From contig NZ_JQFJ01000002.1 in the NCBI RefSeq assembly GCF_000763945.1, forward strand, positions 1,240,001-1,304,000: a stretch of DNA of 64,000 nucleotides, read 5' to 3'. The notes beneath the pieces are model-generated. The model made no database searches. It saw only the letters and a list, made by a program, of their open reading frames with translations, and was not told the origin of the DNA. The DNA comes from Sphingopyxis sp. MWB1. Its GTDB lineage: Bacteria > Pseudomonadota > Alphaproteobacteria > Sphingomonadales > Sphingomonadaceae. The position numbers and the translations under genes were made by a program. Every line of letters begins with the position of its first letter. Position 1 is the stretch's first letter. Shown here piece after piece: positions 35,612 through 47,276 of this stretch.

Positions 35612-36523
35612 ATGACCCATTTGACCGGCATCATTGCCTATCCCATTACCCCTTTCACCCCCGACCAGCGCGGGATTGACGAGGATGCGCTGGCCCGCGT
35701 GACCGAGCGGCTGCTCGCTGCCAGCCCCGCCGCTATCGCTTTCCTCGGCAGCACCGGCGAAAGCGCCTATCTCTCCGACGCCGAATGGCGACAGGTGGCA
35801 CAGCGCGGCGTCGAAATCGTCGATGGCCGCGTCCCCGTTATTCTGGGCATCAGCGAGTTGACCACCAGGGCCGCCATCGACAAGGCGCGCCATGCCAAGG
35901 CAATGGGCGTCGACATGCTGATGATCATCCCCATTTCCTATTGGAAATTGAGCGATGAGGAGATTTTCGCGCATTATCAGGCGATTGCCAGCGCGACCGA
36001 TCTGCCGATCATGGTCTACAATAATCCCGGAACCAGCGGCGTCGATATGTCGCCCGAGCTGCTGGTGCGGCTGGTGCGCGAATTGCCCACTATACGCTCG
36101 ATCAAGGAAAGCAGCGGCGATCTCAACCGCATGCACGCCATCCGCCAATTGGGCGAAGGGAAAATCCCCTTCTACAATGGCGCCAATCATCTGGCGCTGG
36201 AGGCGCTGGCTGCGGGCGCTGCCGGATGGTGCACCGCCGCGCCCAATTTGCTGGGCGATGCACCCGCACGCCTTTGCGCGCTGATGGAAAGCGGCGAGCT
36301 CGAAAAGGCGCGGGCGCATTTCTATCGGCTGCTTCCCGTCCTGCAATTCATCGTGCGCGGCGGCCTACCGGCAACGGTGAAGGACGGGCTCAAGCTGTTG
36401 GGGGTCGAGGCGGGCGCCCCGCGCCTGCCGCTCCATCCGCTGGCCGATGAGGCGGCGAGCCGCCTTGGCTCCTATCTCGAAGGCGCGGGCATCACGCTTC
36501 GCCAGCCCGAACCCCATCGCTGA
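35612..36523 (+). CDS. Dihydrodipicolinate synthase family aldolase/lyase
   Basis: A 303-residue TIM-barrel protein of the DapA/NanA family, started at ATG 35612 (MTHLTGIIAYPITPF). It has the family motif FLGSTGESAYL, Tyr in MVYNNPGTSG and the Schiff-base Lys165 in SIKESSGD. Members cleave or form pyruvate-derived hydroxy-oxo acids or dehydrate sugar acids. The context (cupin, LysR regulator) argues for a catabolic role rather than lysine synthesis. Substrate is unknown. Confidence 0.85.
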   Translation: MTHLTGIIAYPITPFTPDQRGIDEDALARVTERLLAASPAAIAFLGSTGESAYLSDAEWRQVAQRGVEIVDGRVPVILGISELTTRAAIDKARHAKAMGVDMLMIIPISYWKLSDEEIFAHYQAIASATDLPIMVYNNPGTSGVDMSPELLVRLVRELPTIRSIKESSGDLNRMHAIRQLGEGKIPFYNGANHLALEALAAGAAGWCTAAPNLLGDAPARLCALMESGELEKARAHFYRLLPVLQFIVRGGLPATVKDGLKLLGVEAGAPRLPLHPLADEAASRLGSYLEGAGITLRQPEPHR

Positions 36524-36535
36524 TACCCCCCAGCG

Positions 36536-36850
36536 ATGGCCCGGCTCCCGAACACCCCTTCTCTCACCGCCGATGACAGGATCATGCTGCGGTGGCTTCG
36601 GGAGCCGGCAACGGGCGCGGCCCTCTACGCGCAGAGCGGATGGAGCGCCGCGCGCTTCGATCAATGCGCCGCCCGGCTGTGGGAACGCGCCTTGCTGCGC
36701 GGCGCCATCGGCGACGGCTGCTGCGACGATCCGTGCGGCGACGCCTGCGTCTCGGCCAATCGGCGCGAGCGCTGCTGGCACCTCACCCGCAAGGGCCAGT
36801 CGACCTTGCGCCGCCTCGATGCCCAGGCGGACGCAGCATCACCCCGCTAG
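36536..36850 (+). CDS. Small Cys-rich protein, possible winged helix
   Basis: A 104-residue frame starting 12 bases after the aldolase stop. It looks like a short winged-helix protein: helices about residues 10-55 (ADDRIMLRWL, ALYAQSGWSAARFDQCAARL) and a C-terminal HLTRKGQSTLRRL wing-like end. A Cys-rich loop (GDGCCDDPCGDACVSANRRERC) sits in the middle and could bind a metal. It overlaps the 3' end of the convergent kinase gene by 12 bases. I recognise no named family; it may also be a chance frame in GC-rich DNA. Confidence 0.45.
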   Translation: MARLPNTPSLTADDRIMLRWLREPATGAALYAQSGWSAARFDQCAARLWERALLRGAIGDGCCDDPCGDACVSANRRERCWHLTRKGQSTLRRLDAQADAASPR

Positions 36851-37951
36851 TTCGGAGCGCGGCGCTTCGATACGCAGACGCAGACCAGTTGCGGCAAAAT
36901 CGCGGCATATCTTGCTGCGCGAACCCAGCCCCCGGTCGATCAGGCGCGATCCGAAGCCCTCACCGGGCTGCGCGGGCGGGGGCGGCCCACCGCTTTCCTG
37001 CCAGTGCAGGATGAACATGTCCCCCTCGACCGCCCAATGCAGCTCGACCCGCCCTGTGCCGCAGGAAAGCGCACCATATTTCACGGCATTGGTCGCAAGT
37101 TCATGCAGCATCAGCGAGAGCGTGACCGCGCTTCGCGATCCGATCGACAGATCCGGCCCATCAAGCGTGAAACAATCGCCGCCGCCCTGCGCCCGCAAAG
37201 CCGCCGACGCCACTTCCCGCAGCGAGGCCGATGACCAATTCTGGCCCAACAGAACATCATGTGCGGCACCAAGCGCCGCCAGACGCTGGTTGAACTGGTC
37301 GAGAAGTCCCCGGTCCCCATGGCCAGCAAAGGTCTGGGTAGCGATGGACTGGATAATCGCCAGCGTATTTTTCAGCCGATGCCCCAATTCCTGGTTGATG
37401 AGGGACAATTCGGCCTGCGCCCGCATTTTCCCGCTGGTTTCCACCACCGTATCGAGCATTCCCGCCACCCGGCCATCGGCCAGCCGCAGTGGGCTGTAGC
37501 AAAAGGTGAACCAGCATTGTTCCTCATATCCCGCACGATTGATGACGAGCGGGAAGTCTTCGATATAGGTGGGCTCCCCATGATAGGCGCGTTCGACAAA
37601 GAGGCGTATCTCGCCCCACGCCTCTTTCCAAATGTCGGCAAAGGAACGGCCGAGCGCGACATGCTTGTCGCCCAGGATCGGAATGAAGCCGTCATTATAG
37701 ATGGTGGTATATTCCGGCCCCCAGACGATCGCCTTGGGAAAGCGCGAATCGAGCATTTGTCCGACGGCCAGCCGCAGCTCCACCGGCCAATCGTCGGCCG
37801 CGCCCAGCGGGGTGGAGGCCCAGTCGAAATCACGCACCATTTGCCGCATCGTCAGCGGCGGGGATGCGACCGGCGGGGCGGGCGGGCTATCGGGAGCGAG
37901 CGGAAAAACATCCGCCAATGGGCGCTGGAGAGCGGCGTCATCATGGATCAT
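36839..37951 (-). CDS. HWE/HisKA_2-type sensor histidine kinase with PAS domain
   Basis: A 370-residue cytoplasmic kinase if started at ATG 37951 (MIHDDAAL); a longer frame to 38032 is open. A PAS-like domain occupies about 45-170 (DWASTPLGAADDWPVELRL, IVWGPEYTTIYNDGFIPILG). The dimerisation/phosphorylation motif is LGHRLKNTLAIIQSIATQT with His191. The ATPase part contains MLHELATNAVKYGAL, WQESGGP and GFGSRLIDRGL. These features mark the HWE/HisKA_2 class common in alphaproteobacteria, often linked to general stress or light sensing. No membrane segment and no response regulator gene lie beside it, so the partner is unknown. Confidence 0.85.
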   Translation of the reverse strand: MIHDDAALQRPLADVFPLAPDSPPAPPVASPPLTMRQMVRDFDWASTPLGAADDWPVELRLAVGQMLDSRFPKAIVWGPEYTTIYNDGFIPILGDKHVALGRSFADIWKEAWGEIRLFVERAYHGEPTYIEDFPLVINRAGYEEQCWFTFCYSPLRLADGRVAGMLDTVVETSGKMRAQAELSLINQELGHRLKNTLAIIQSIATQTFAGHGDRGLLDQFNQRLAALGAAHDVLLGQNWSSASLREVASAALRAQGGGDCFTLDGPDLSIGSRSAVTLSLMLHELATNAVKYGALSCGTGRVELHWAVEGDMFILHWQESGGPPPPAQPGEGFGSRLIDRGLGSRSKICRDFAATGLRLRIEAPRSELAG

Positions 37952-38112
37952 CGGGGACTTTCCAAGGGCCGGGCGCACCCAAAATTCAGTCCCGGCTCCA
38001 AGCGAGGCGGAAATGCACCGTTGCGCAAGCATAGCATGATTTGGTGTCTTCGACAGATTAATCTCCGCACCGGCTTATCACGCCATGCAGCGCACCCGCT
38101 TGCAGGGCGGAG

Positions 38113-38619
38113 TCAGCTATCCGTCGAGCCCGGCTTCAACTGATCGCTTATCAGTTCCAGCGCTTCGGCAACCGCCTGCTCCAAGACTTTTTCACGGCCC
38201 ACATCGCCGAAATGACATTCGCGCAGATCAACGGGACCGGTTTTGGGGACCAGCACCAGATAGACGAGGCCCACTTCTTCGTCCTGCTCCTGCGGCCCGC
38301 AAAATCCGGTTATCGCGACCCCATAATCGGCTTCGCTGCGTTCCAGCGCGCCCCGCGCCATCGCTTCGGCCACGGCAGGGCTGACACCCGCGCAGGGCTC
38401 GCTTTCTTCCCGCGGCACCCCCAGCATCGCCTCCTTGGCATCGAGCGAATAGGCAATGAAGCCGCGTTCAAGATGCGGTCCAAGCTCGCTGTCGGAAGCA
38501 AAGACCGCTCCCAAGGCGCCGCCGGTGCAGCTTTCGGCGGTCGCGAAGCGCGCCTCGCTGTCGCCCAGCGCCATTTTCAGCGCCTCTTTCTGGGCGTTTA
38601 TGCCTGCATCCTTTGCCAA
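38113..38619 (-). CDS. CinA C-terminal domain protein (nicotinamide-nucleotide amidase-like)
   Basis: About 168 residues matching the CinA C-terminal amidase domain: ATAESCTGGALGAVF, RGFIAYSLDAKEAMLGV, GVSPAVAEAMARGAL and YGVAITGFCGP. The family deamidates nicotinamide mononucleotide. I prefer a TTG start at 38619, which has an AGGAG binding site, over ATG 38661, which gives an unlike N-terminus; both are possible. The N-terminal MoeA-like domain of full-length CinA is missing, as in many stand-alone homologues. Confidence 0.8.
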   Translation of the reverse strand: MAKDAGINAQKEALKMALGDSEARFATAESCTGGALGAVFASDSELGPHLERGFIAYSLDAKEAMLGVPREESEPCAGVSPAVAEAMARGALERSEADYGVAITGFCGPQEQDEEVGLVYLVLVPKTGPVDLRECHFGDVGREKVLEQAVAEALELISDQLKPGSTDS

Positions 38620-38661
38620 AACGCCTCTCCTGCTGCGTGCGCCAAGCCAAACGACTATCAT

Positions 38662-38908
38662 GGGCCATCCGTTCCCGCGGCGTTTCAGCGCGCGGCCGAT
38701 GCCCCGTCGGGCTCCGCCTGCCGCAAAGCCGCCTGCTCGCCGGAACCTCGCCCGGCGCTGAGGCGTCGATTTGCTGGGATGGGGGGCGCCTTTCCCCCTT
38801 TCGGCAGCCCCCCATCAATTCCTTTTCGCCTTTTTCCAATCCAGTATTGAGAATGGTTCTCAATACTGTTAAAGCCGCGCGTCCAGAACATTTCGGAAGG
38901 CTTTTATC
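38662..38908 (+). promoter_or_regulatory. Promoter region of the iron transporter genes
   Basis: About 250 bases without a gene between the divergent CinA-like gene and the iron-binding protein. It contains the Fur-type palindrome at 38842-38868. The rest shows no further structure that I can support. Confidence 0.6.
38842..38868. promoter_or_regulatory. Fur box
   Basis: CAGTATTGAGAA-TGG-TTCTCAATACTG is a perfect 12-bp inverted repeat with a 3-base spacer, containing the GAGAAT/ATTCTC-like core of Fur sites. It lies 41 bases before the GTG start of the iron-binding protein gene, so the transporter is likely repressed by Fur when iron is sufficient. Confidence 0.8.
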
Positions 38909-39952
38909 GTGCGATTCTCCATGGCGGCGGCAGCGCTGGTAACGGCAACCCTGGTCGCGGGTTGCTCCGACAAGAAGGAGCAAAGCGGCGAAGGCGGCGA
39001 GGCGGTCGTCAACCTCTATACCGCCCGCCACTATGACAGCGATCAGGCGCTTTACGATCGCTTCACCCAGGAAACGGGAATTCGCATCAACCGCATCGAA
39101 GGCAAGGCCGACGAGCTGATCGCCCGGATGAAGAGCGAGGGAGCGAACAGCCCGGCCGATCTGTTCATCACCGCCGACGCCGGTGCCCTGTGGCGCGCGC
39201 AGCAGGCGGGATTGTTCCAGCCGATCGACTCGCCGCTGCTGAACGAACGCATCCCCGCGAACCTGCGCGAGCCCGATGGCAATTGGTATGGCTTTACACG
39301 CCGCGCACGCATCGTCGCCTATAACCCCGTCAAGGTGAAGGCCGAGGAAGTGGATGATTATGCCAAGCTCGCCACCCCGCGCTTCAAGGGCAAAATCTGC
39401 GTCCGCTCGTCCGACAGCATTTATAATCTGTCGCTCGTCGGCGCGCTGATCGAAGCCTGGGGCAAGGACAAGGCGGGCGAATGGACCAAGGGCATTGTCG
39501 CCAATATGGCGCGCCCGCCGCAGGGCGGCGACCGCGACCAGATCCGCGCTGTCGCCGCGGGCGTCTGCGACGTCGCCATCACCAACAGCTATTATTATAT
39601 CCGCCTTGCCAGCGGCGATGATGCCAAGGACCGGCAGGTCACCCAGCAGGTGAAGCTCGCTTTCCCCAGCCTCGCGGGTAAAGGCGCGCATGTGAATATT
39701 TCCGGCGGCGGCATCGCCAAAAATGCGCCCAACAAGGATAATGCGGTCAAGCTGCTCGAATTTTTCGCCTCGGCGGATTCGCAAAAGCATATTTCGGCGC
39801 ACAATAATGAATTTCCGGCCTCGCCCGATGTAGCCGCGCCGCCGCCGGTCGATGCCTATGCGAATTTCACGGCCAATCCGATGAATGTCGCCGCCTTTGC
39901 CGCGCGTCAGCCGGAGGCCCAGTCGCTGATGAGCGAAGCAGGCTGGCGCTGA
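38909..39952 (+). CDS. Ferric iron ABC transporter substrate-binding lipoprotein
   Basis: A 347-residue binding protein with a GTG start at 38909 behind GGAAGG. The leader ends in a lipobox (TLVAGCSDKK), so it is probably anchored in the inner membrane. The fold is that of FbpA/FutA-type ferric binding proteins: VNLYTARHYDSDQALYDRF, ARMKSEGANSPADLFITADAG, and a Tyr cluster (TNSYYYIRLAS) of the kind that coordinates Fe(III). It is preceded by a Fur box and followed by permease and ATPase genes. Confidence 0.88.
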   Translation: MRFSMAAAALVTATLVAGCSDKKEQSGEGGEAVVNLYTARHYDSDQALYDRFTQETGIRINRIEGKADELIARMKSEGANSPADLFITADAGALWRAQQAGLFQPIDSPLLNERIPANLREPDGNWYGFTRRARIVAYNPVKVKAEEVDDYAKLATPRFKGKICVRSSDSIYNLSLVGALIEAWGKDKAGEWTKGIVANMARPPQGGDRDQIRAVAAGVCDVAITNSYYYIRLASGDDAKDRQVTQQVKLAFPSLAGKGAHVNISGGGIAKNAPNKDNAVKLLEFFASADSQKHISAHNNEFPASPDVAAPPPVDAYANFTANPMNVAAFAARQPEAQSLMSEAGWR

Positions 39953-40008
39953 CCACCACTCTCGCCCGCCCCTCCATTCTGCCATCGCCCATCACCGGCC
40001 TCGCCCTT

Positions 40009-41529
40009 GTGGCGGGGCTGGCGGTGGCGTTGCCACTGGTCGGTGTCATCCTCGCCGCGATCGGCAGCGATACCGCCGACATCGCGACGCGCGACATTGC
40101 CCGCTATGCGCTGACCTCGGCGTGGCTCGCACTGCTCGTCGGCGCGATCACCGCGGTCATCGGCACCATCGCGGCATGGCTTGTCGTCATGTATCGCTTT
40201 CCCGGACAGCGCTTTTTCAGCTGGGCGCTCGCGCTGCCGCTCGCCGTCCCCGCCTTTGCGCTCGCCTATGGCTATGCCGACCTGTTCGATGTCGCGGGCG
40301 ATGTGCGCATGGCGCTGCGCGCGGTAACGGGTCATGACCTGCCCTTTGAGATGCGCAGCATCGGCGGGGCGGCTTTTATATTGTCGGCGGCTTTTTATCC
40401 TTATGTTTATCTGGCGATGCGCGCGGCCTTTCTGAACCAGTCGGTCGGGGCGCTGGAGGCGGCGCAGATGCTGGGGTGCAGCGGATGGCGCGCGCTGTGG
40501 CGTGTTGCCTTGCCGATGGCGCGCCCGGCGCTTGCCGCCGGGGTGGCGCTCGCGGTCATGGAAACGCTCGCCGATTATGGCGCGGTTCAATTTTTGAGCG
40601 TCCAGACGCTGACCACCGGCGTGGTGCGCGCCTGGTCGGTCTATGGCTCGACGGTCAGCGCCGCGCGCTTTGCCCTGCCCCTGCTCGCCGCCGCGGCGCT
40701 TTTGCTGTGGATCGAGCGCGCGGGGCGGCGCGGCAGCGTGCATGAAAGCGGCCGCGCGCGCTGGCGCGACCTGTCGCCCCAGCCGCTGCGCGCTGCCCCC
40801 GCCGCTTTCGCCTTTGCCTTCTGCCTCGCGCTCCTCGCTGCGGGGCTGCTGATCCCGGTGGGCTGGCTGCTGTGGAAGCTGGGGCAGGCCAACCCCGACT
40901 GGCCCCGCCTGCTGCTTGCGATGCGCAACAGCCTGTTTCTTGGCATCGCGGGCGCCGCCGTCACCGTCGCACTCGCCACCATGCTCGCGCTCGGAACCCG
41001 GCGCCTGCCACTTGCGGCGCGGGTCGCGAGCCTGGGCTATGCGACCCCCGGCGCAGTAATGGCGATCGGCCTGCTCGCCCCCGCCGGGGTGATCTGGAAC
41101 CTTGCGCCCGGTTCGGGAACAAGCATCGCCATCCTGCTGTTGATCCTCGCCTATGCCGCGCGGCTGATGGCGGCGGCGCTTGAGCCCATCGACGCTGGCC
41201 TTGCGCGCATCACCCCCGCGATGCGCCATGCTGCGCGCACGCTAGGGCGCGGCGAAGGCGGCGCCGCGCTGGCGGTCGAACTTCCCATGGCGCGCAGCGC
41301 GATGATGACCGCCGGGCTAATCGTCCTCATCGACATTTTGAAGGAATTGCCCGCGACACTGATCCTGCGCCCCTTCAACTTCGACACGCTGGCGGTGATC
41401 GCCAATCATTATGCGCTCGACGAGCGGCTGCCGCAGGCGGGGCTGCCCTCGATCCTGATCATCCTTTTGTCGCTGCCCGCGGTCATCTGGCTGACGCGGC
41501 GCATTGCAGAGGCGCGCCCCGGGGCCTAA
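40009..41529 (+). CDS. Ferric iron ABC transporter permease (FbpB-like)
   Basis: A 506-residue double-unit permease with about 12 membrane segments and two EAA loops (LEAAQMLGCSGWRALWRVALPMARPAL in the first half, RHAARTLGRGEGGAALAVELPM in the second). This is the fused FbpB architecture. The start is uncertain: GTG 40009 is the first standard candidate, but the frame is open back to the end of the binding-protein gene and similarity may begin earlier. It works with the lipoprotein upstream and the ATPase downstream to move Fe(III) into the cytoplasm. Confidence 0.85.
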   Translation: MAGLAVALPLVGVILAAIGSDTADIATRDIARYALTSAWLALLVGAITAVIGTIAAWLVVMYRFPGQRFFSWALALPLAVPAFALAYGYADLFDVAGDVRMALRAVTGHDLPFEMRSIGGAAFILSAAFYPYVYLAMRAAFLNQSVGALEAAQMLGCSGWRALWRVALPMARPALAAGVALAVMETLADYGAVQFLSVQTLTTGVVRAWSVYGSTVSAARFALPLLAAAALLLWIERAGRRGSVHESGRARWRDLSPQPLRAAPAAFAFAFCLALLAAGLLIPVGWLLWKLGQANPDWPRLLLAMRNSLFLGIAGAAVTVALATMLALGTRRLPLAARVASLGYATPGAVMAIGLLAPAGVIWNLAPGSGTSIAILLLILAYAARLMAAALEPIDAGLARITPAMRHAARTLGRGEGGAALAVELPMARSAMMTAGLIVLIDILKELPATLILRPFNFDTLAVIANHYALDERLPQAGLPSILIILLSLPAVIWLTRRIAEARPGA

Positions 41530-41538
41530 GCGACGCGC

Positions 41539-42576
<1,038 letters not shown>

Positions 42577-42644
42577 GGCTCACCTCTCCCCCAGCCCCCC
42601 TCCAGCGTCTTCCCCAGCCTCTTCCCCGCCCCGCCGGACTACGT

Positions 42645-42660
42645 ATGTAACCGATTGCAT
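42645..42660. promoter_or_regulatory. Probable LacI-type operator before the MFS gene
   Basis: ATGTAACCGATTGCAT, an imperfect inverted repeat with a central CG, typical of LacI-family sites, 57 bases before the MFS sugar transporter start. It is very similar to the site at 59143-59156. A LacI gene lies in the same operon (47277-48344) and is the likely binder. Confidence 0.65.
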
Positions 42661-42716
42661 GGCGGACCAAGCGCGGCTAGACCCGCTCGACAATATAGAT
42701 TTGGGGAAGGATTATC

Positions 42717-44087
42717 ATGTCGACAGCGGGTCAGTCGCCACAGGCTGCAACGGGGCGTTCGACGGCAATGGCGGCCTTTGCCGCGGTGACCGTCCTGTTT
42801 TTCGCCTGGGGCTTCATCACCTCGATGATCGACCCGCTGGTCGCGGCGGTGAAGGGTATCTTCACCCTCAGCGATGCCGAAGCACAGCTTTCGGCCTTTG
42901 CCTTTTTCATCGCCTATGGCGTCATGTCCTTTCCCGCGGCGGCGCTGATCGCGCGCGTCCATTCGGTCCCCTCGATCCTCACCGCGCTTGGCACGATGGT
43001 CGCGGGCTGCCTCGTCATGCTCGCGGCGGCCAATATGGCGATTTATCCGCTGGTCCTTGCCGGATTGTTCATGCTCGCGGCGGGCATCACCATCCTGCAG
43101 GTGGCGGCCAATCCGCTCGCCGCCGCGCTGGGCGATCCCAAATGGTCGCATTTCCGCCTGACCTTCAGCCAGACCTTCAACAGCTTCGGCACCTTCCTCG
43201 GCCCGCTCGTCGGCGCGCACCTGTTTCTCGAAGGGGTGGAGGTCAAGGATGGCGAGACGATTTCCGAAAGCGTCCGCGCGCAGGCGCTCGCCGGGATCGA
43301 CGTCGCCTATTTCTGGATCTGCGGCCTGATCATCGCGCTGCTGCTCTTTTTCTGGGTCAGCCGCCGCATCGTCGACAATGCCGTGCCGCCCGCACCGATC
43401 GGCAGCCGCGCGAGCATGGGCGAACTGATCCGGGAGGCTTTTTCCTCCAAATGGGCGCTGCTCGGCGGGCTTGCCATTTTCCTTTATGTCGGCGCCGAAG
43501 TCGCCATCGGCACGCAAATGGCGCTGTTCCTCAACAGCGATGCCGTCTGGGGCCAGTCGGACGCGCCCTTTGGCGTGCCGCTGCTGGGCTTTGCCATGGG
43601 CAGCGACGGGGTCACCGGCGTCTCGCTGCAGGAAGCGGGCAAGGCGGTCGCCTTTTACTGGGGCGGCGCCATGGTCGGCCGCGCCATCGGCTCGGCGGTC
43701 CTCGCGCTCGCGCCCGCCGCGCGCCTGCTCGCGATGGTAACCGCCATTGCCTGCATCCTCTGCCTCTATATTGTCTTTGCGGGCGGGGTCAGCGCGGGCT
43801 TCGTCGCGCTGTCGATCGGCCTCGTCAATTCGATCATGTTCCCGCTGATTTTCACCCTGACGCTCGAACGCTCGACGGCGCGGGCGGAGGCGACGTCGGG
43901 GCTGCTGTGCACCGCGATCATCGGCGGCGCGATCATTCCGGTCGCGGTCGGCGCGCTGTCGGACAGCATGGGCTATGCCATGGCCTTCATCCTGCCCGCG
44001 CTCTGCTATCTGCTGCTCTGCGGCTTTGCGATGATCGCCGGGCGCACGCCCCCGCGCGCGGCGGCTGCGGCCAGCACGGTGCATTGA
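42717..44087 (+). CDS. MFS sugar transporter (FucP/GluP-like)
   Basis: A 456-residue permease with 12 predicted membrane segments. It resembles the fucose/glucose:H+ symporter group of MFS: FFAWGFITSMIDPLVAAVKGIF at the first helix, QVAANPLAAALGDPKWSHFRLTFSQTFNSFGTFLGP and a YVGAEVAIGTQMALFL block. It probably imports glucose or another monosaccharide released by the hydrolases of this locus. It is the first gene after the LacI-type operator and its stop overlaps the GH97 start (ATGA). Confidence 0.88.
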   Translation: MSTAGQSPQAATGRSTAMAAFAAVTVLFFAWGFITSMIDPLVAAVKGIFTLSDAEAQLSAFAFFIAYGVMSFPAAALIARVHSVPSILTALGTMVAGCLVMLAAANMAIYPLVLAGLFMLAAGITILQVAANPLAAALGDPKWSHFRLTFSQTFNSFGTFLGPLVGAHLFLEGVEVKDGETISESVRAQALAGIDVAYFWICGLIIALLLFFWVSRRIVDNAVPPAPIGSRASMGELIREAFSSKWALLGGLAIFLYVGAEVAIGTQMALFLNSDAVWGQSDAPFGVPLLGFAMGSDGVTGVSLQEAGKAVAFYWGGAMVGRAIGSAVLALAPAARLLAMVTAIACILCLYIVFAGGVSAGFVALSIGLVNSIMFPLIFTLTLERSTARAEATSGLLCTAIIGGAIIPVAVGALSDSMGYAMAFILPALCYLLLCGFAMIAGRTPPRAAAAASTVH

Positions 44088-46144
44088 TGCGCGCGGCCCA
44101 GCTGATCCGCCGCGCGAGCCTGTCGCTTTCCGCCCTCGCCCTTGCCGCCGCCAGCGGCGCGGCGGCGCGCGACGATGTGACCCACCGCGTCTGTTCGCCC
44201 AATGAACGGCTCTGCTTTTCGCTGACCACGGTGAATGAAGTGCCGACCTATAAGGTCACGCGCGACGGCAAGGATGTGATCGCTCCCTCGCGCCTTGGCT
44301 TCATGCTGCGCGGCGCGGGCAAGTTTGAACATAGCATTGCGCTCGGCGAAGCAAGCTATGCGGCGCACGACGAACGCTGGGAACAGCCCTGGGGCGAAAA
44401 TCGCTGGGTGCGCGATAATCACAAGGAAATGCGCGTGCCGATCATCGAGCTGATCGGCGGCAAGCGGCGCATCGACCTGATCGCGCGCGTGTTCGACAAT
44501 GGCGTCGGCTTTCGCTTTGCCTTTCCCGACCAGCCGCAGCTTCGCGATGTGCGGATCGACGAGGAGCTGACCGAATTCAACATCGCCGCGCCCGCCGAGG
44601 CGTGGTGGATCCCGGCGGGCGAGTGGAACCGCTATGAATATCTGTACCACCGCACGCCTGCGAACCAGGTCGGCACCGCCCATTCGCCGATCAGCTTTCG
44701 CACCGAGGACGGGCTGCACATTGCCCTCCACGAAGCCGCGCTGATCGACTATGCGGGCTTTTGGCTGCAACGCATCGACGGCCAGCGTTTCCGCACCCGC
44801 CTCTCGCCCTCGTCAGAGCCGTGGAAAGTGCGGCGCGCCGCCCCCTTTGAAACGCCGTGGCGGACCATCCTGATCGCCGAGGATGCGCCGGGTCTTTACG
44901 CTGCCTCCGACATCATCCTGAACCTCAACGAACCCAACAAGCTGGGCGATGTCAGCTGGGTCAAGCCGCTCAAATATGTCGGCATCTGGTGGGCGATGCA
45001 TCTCGACGTCGCAAGCTGGCACAGCGGGCCCAAACATGGCGCGACCACCGAAAATGCCCTGAAATATATCGACTTCGCCGCCAAACATGGTTTCGACTCG
45101 GTGCTGATCGAGGGGTGGAACATCGGCTGGGACGGCAACTGGATCGGCGACAAGGGACGCAACTTTGAATTTGCCCGCGCCTATCCCGATTTCGACATGG
45201 ACAAGGTCGCCGCTTATGCCAGGGCAAAGAGCGTGACGATCATGGGCCATCATGAAACCGCCGGAAATGCCGGGCGCTATGCCGATCAGCTCGACGCCGC
45301 GCTCAACTATTATGCGCGCCATGGCGTGCCCGCGATCAAGACCGGCTATGTCGCCGATGCCGGGGGCGTGCTGCACCGGGACGCCGAGGGCAAGGATGTG
45401 TGGGAATGGCATGACGGCCAGTTTATGGCGCGCCACCATCTGGATGTTGCCAAGGCAGCAGCGAAACGCCGCATCGCGATCAACGCGCATGAGCCGATCA
45501 AGGATACGGGGCTGCGCCGCACCTGGCCCAATCTGGTCAGCCGCGAAGGGGCGCGGGGCATGGAATATGCCGCCTGGGGCGAGCCCGCGAACCCGCCCGA
45601 GCATGAGGCCAATCTGGTCTTCACCCGCATGCTGTCAGGGCCGATGGATTATACCCCCGGCATCGTCAGCCTGGAGGGGAAGAATGGCCGCCGCATCCCC
45701 TCGACGCTTGCCAAGCAGCTGGCCAATTATGTCGTCCTTTACAGCCCGGTGCAAATGGTCGCTGACCTGCCCGAACATTATGAGGCGCGCCCCCAAGCGC
45801 TGGCCTTCATCAAGGCGGTGCCCGCCGACTGGGAAACCTCGCACCTGCTCGCAGGCGCGATTGGCGATTATGCCGTTTTTGCGCGGCAGGAACGCGGCGG
45901 CGACAATTGGTATCTCGGCGGCGTCACCGACGAGGCGGCGCGCAGCGTGCCGCTCGATTTCGCCTTTCTGCCCAAGGGGCAGCGCTATAAGGCGAAAATC
46001 TGGCGCGACGGGCAAGGCGGCGGCATCGACGGCGACCCCTTTGCGACGATCGTCGAGGAGAAGATGGTGACGGCAGCGAGCAAATGGCCGATCGACATGG
46101 CCGCAGGCGGCGGCTTCGCCATGACACTGACCCCGGTGAAATAG
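44087..46144 (+). CDS. GH97 glycoside hydrolase (alpha-glucosidase-like)
   Basis: A 685-residue exported protein starting with ATG 44087 inside the MFS stop. The leader is RRASLSLSALALAAASGAAA. The beta-sandwich and TIM-barrel arrangement of GH97 is recognisable from RVFDNGVGFRFAFPD, WWIPAGEWNRYEYLYHRTP, KYVGIWWAMHLDVASWHSGP and FDSVLIEGWNIGWDG. Glu390 in MGHHETAGN and the following INAHEPIKDTGLRRTWPN and REGARGMEY blocks suggest the Glu-type inverting alpha-glucosidase (SusB-like) subgroup rather than the retaining Asp type; this is inference. It would release glucose from alpha-linked oligosaccharides in the periplasm. Confidence 0.88.
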   Translation: MRAAQLIRRASLSLSALALAAASGAAARDDVTHRVCSPNERLCFSLTTVNEVPTYKVTRDGKDVIAPSRLGFMLRGAGKFEHSIALGEASYAAHDERWEQPWGENRWVRDNHKEMRVPIIELIGGKRRIDLIARVFDNGVGFRFAFPDQPQLRDVRIDEELTEFNIAAPAEAWWIPAGEWNRYEYLYHRTPANQVGTAHSPISFRTEDGLHIALHEAALIDYAGFWLQRIDGQRFRTRLSPSSEPWKVRRAAPFETPWRTILIAEDAPGLYAASDIILNLNEPNKLGDVSWVKPLKYVGIWWAMHLDVASWHSGPKHGATTENALKYIDFAAKHGFDSVLIEGWNIGWDGNWIGDKGRNFEFARAYPDFDMDKVAAYARAKSVTIMGHHETAGNAGRYADQLDAALNYYARHGVPAIKTGYVADAGGVLHRDAEGKDVWEWHDGQFMARHHLDVAKAAAKRRIAINAHEPIKDTGLRRTWPNLVSREGARGMEYAAWGEPANPPEHEANLVFTRMLSGPMDYTPGIVSLEGKNGRRIPSTLAKQLANYVVLYSPVQMVADLPEHYEARPQALAFIKAVPADWETSHLLAGAIGDYAVFARQERGGDNWYLGGVTDEAARSVPLDFAFLPKGQRYKAKIWRDGQGGGIDGDPFATIVEEKMVTAASKWPIDMAAGGGFAMTLTPVK

Positions 46145-46147
46145 GAT

Positions 46148-47233
<1,086 letters not shown>

Positions 47234-47276
47234 GCGCGGCTTTGCCGTTCGCGGCCATGAAAAGGGAGAGACAGCG

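Noticed and set aside
38468..39985. 505-codon minus-strand frame
   Set aside because: It covers the Fur box and mirrors the iron-binding protein gene; no domain or start signal.
42659..44086. Upstream in-frame extension of the GH97 gene through the MFS gene
   Set aside because: The extension is out of frame with the MFS protein, has Arg/Pro-rich composition, and the true signal peptide begins at 44087.
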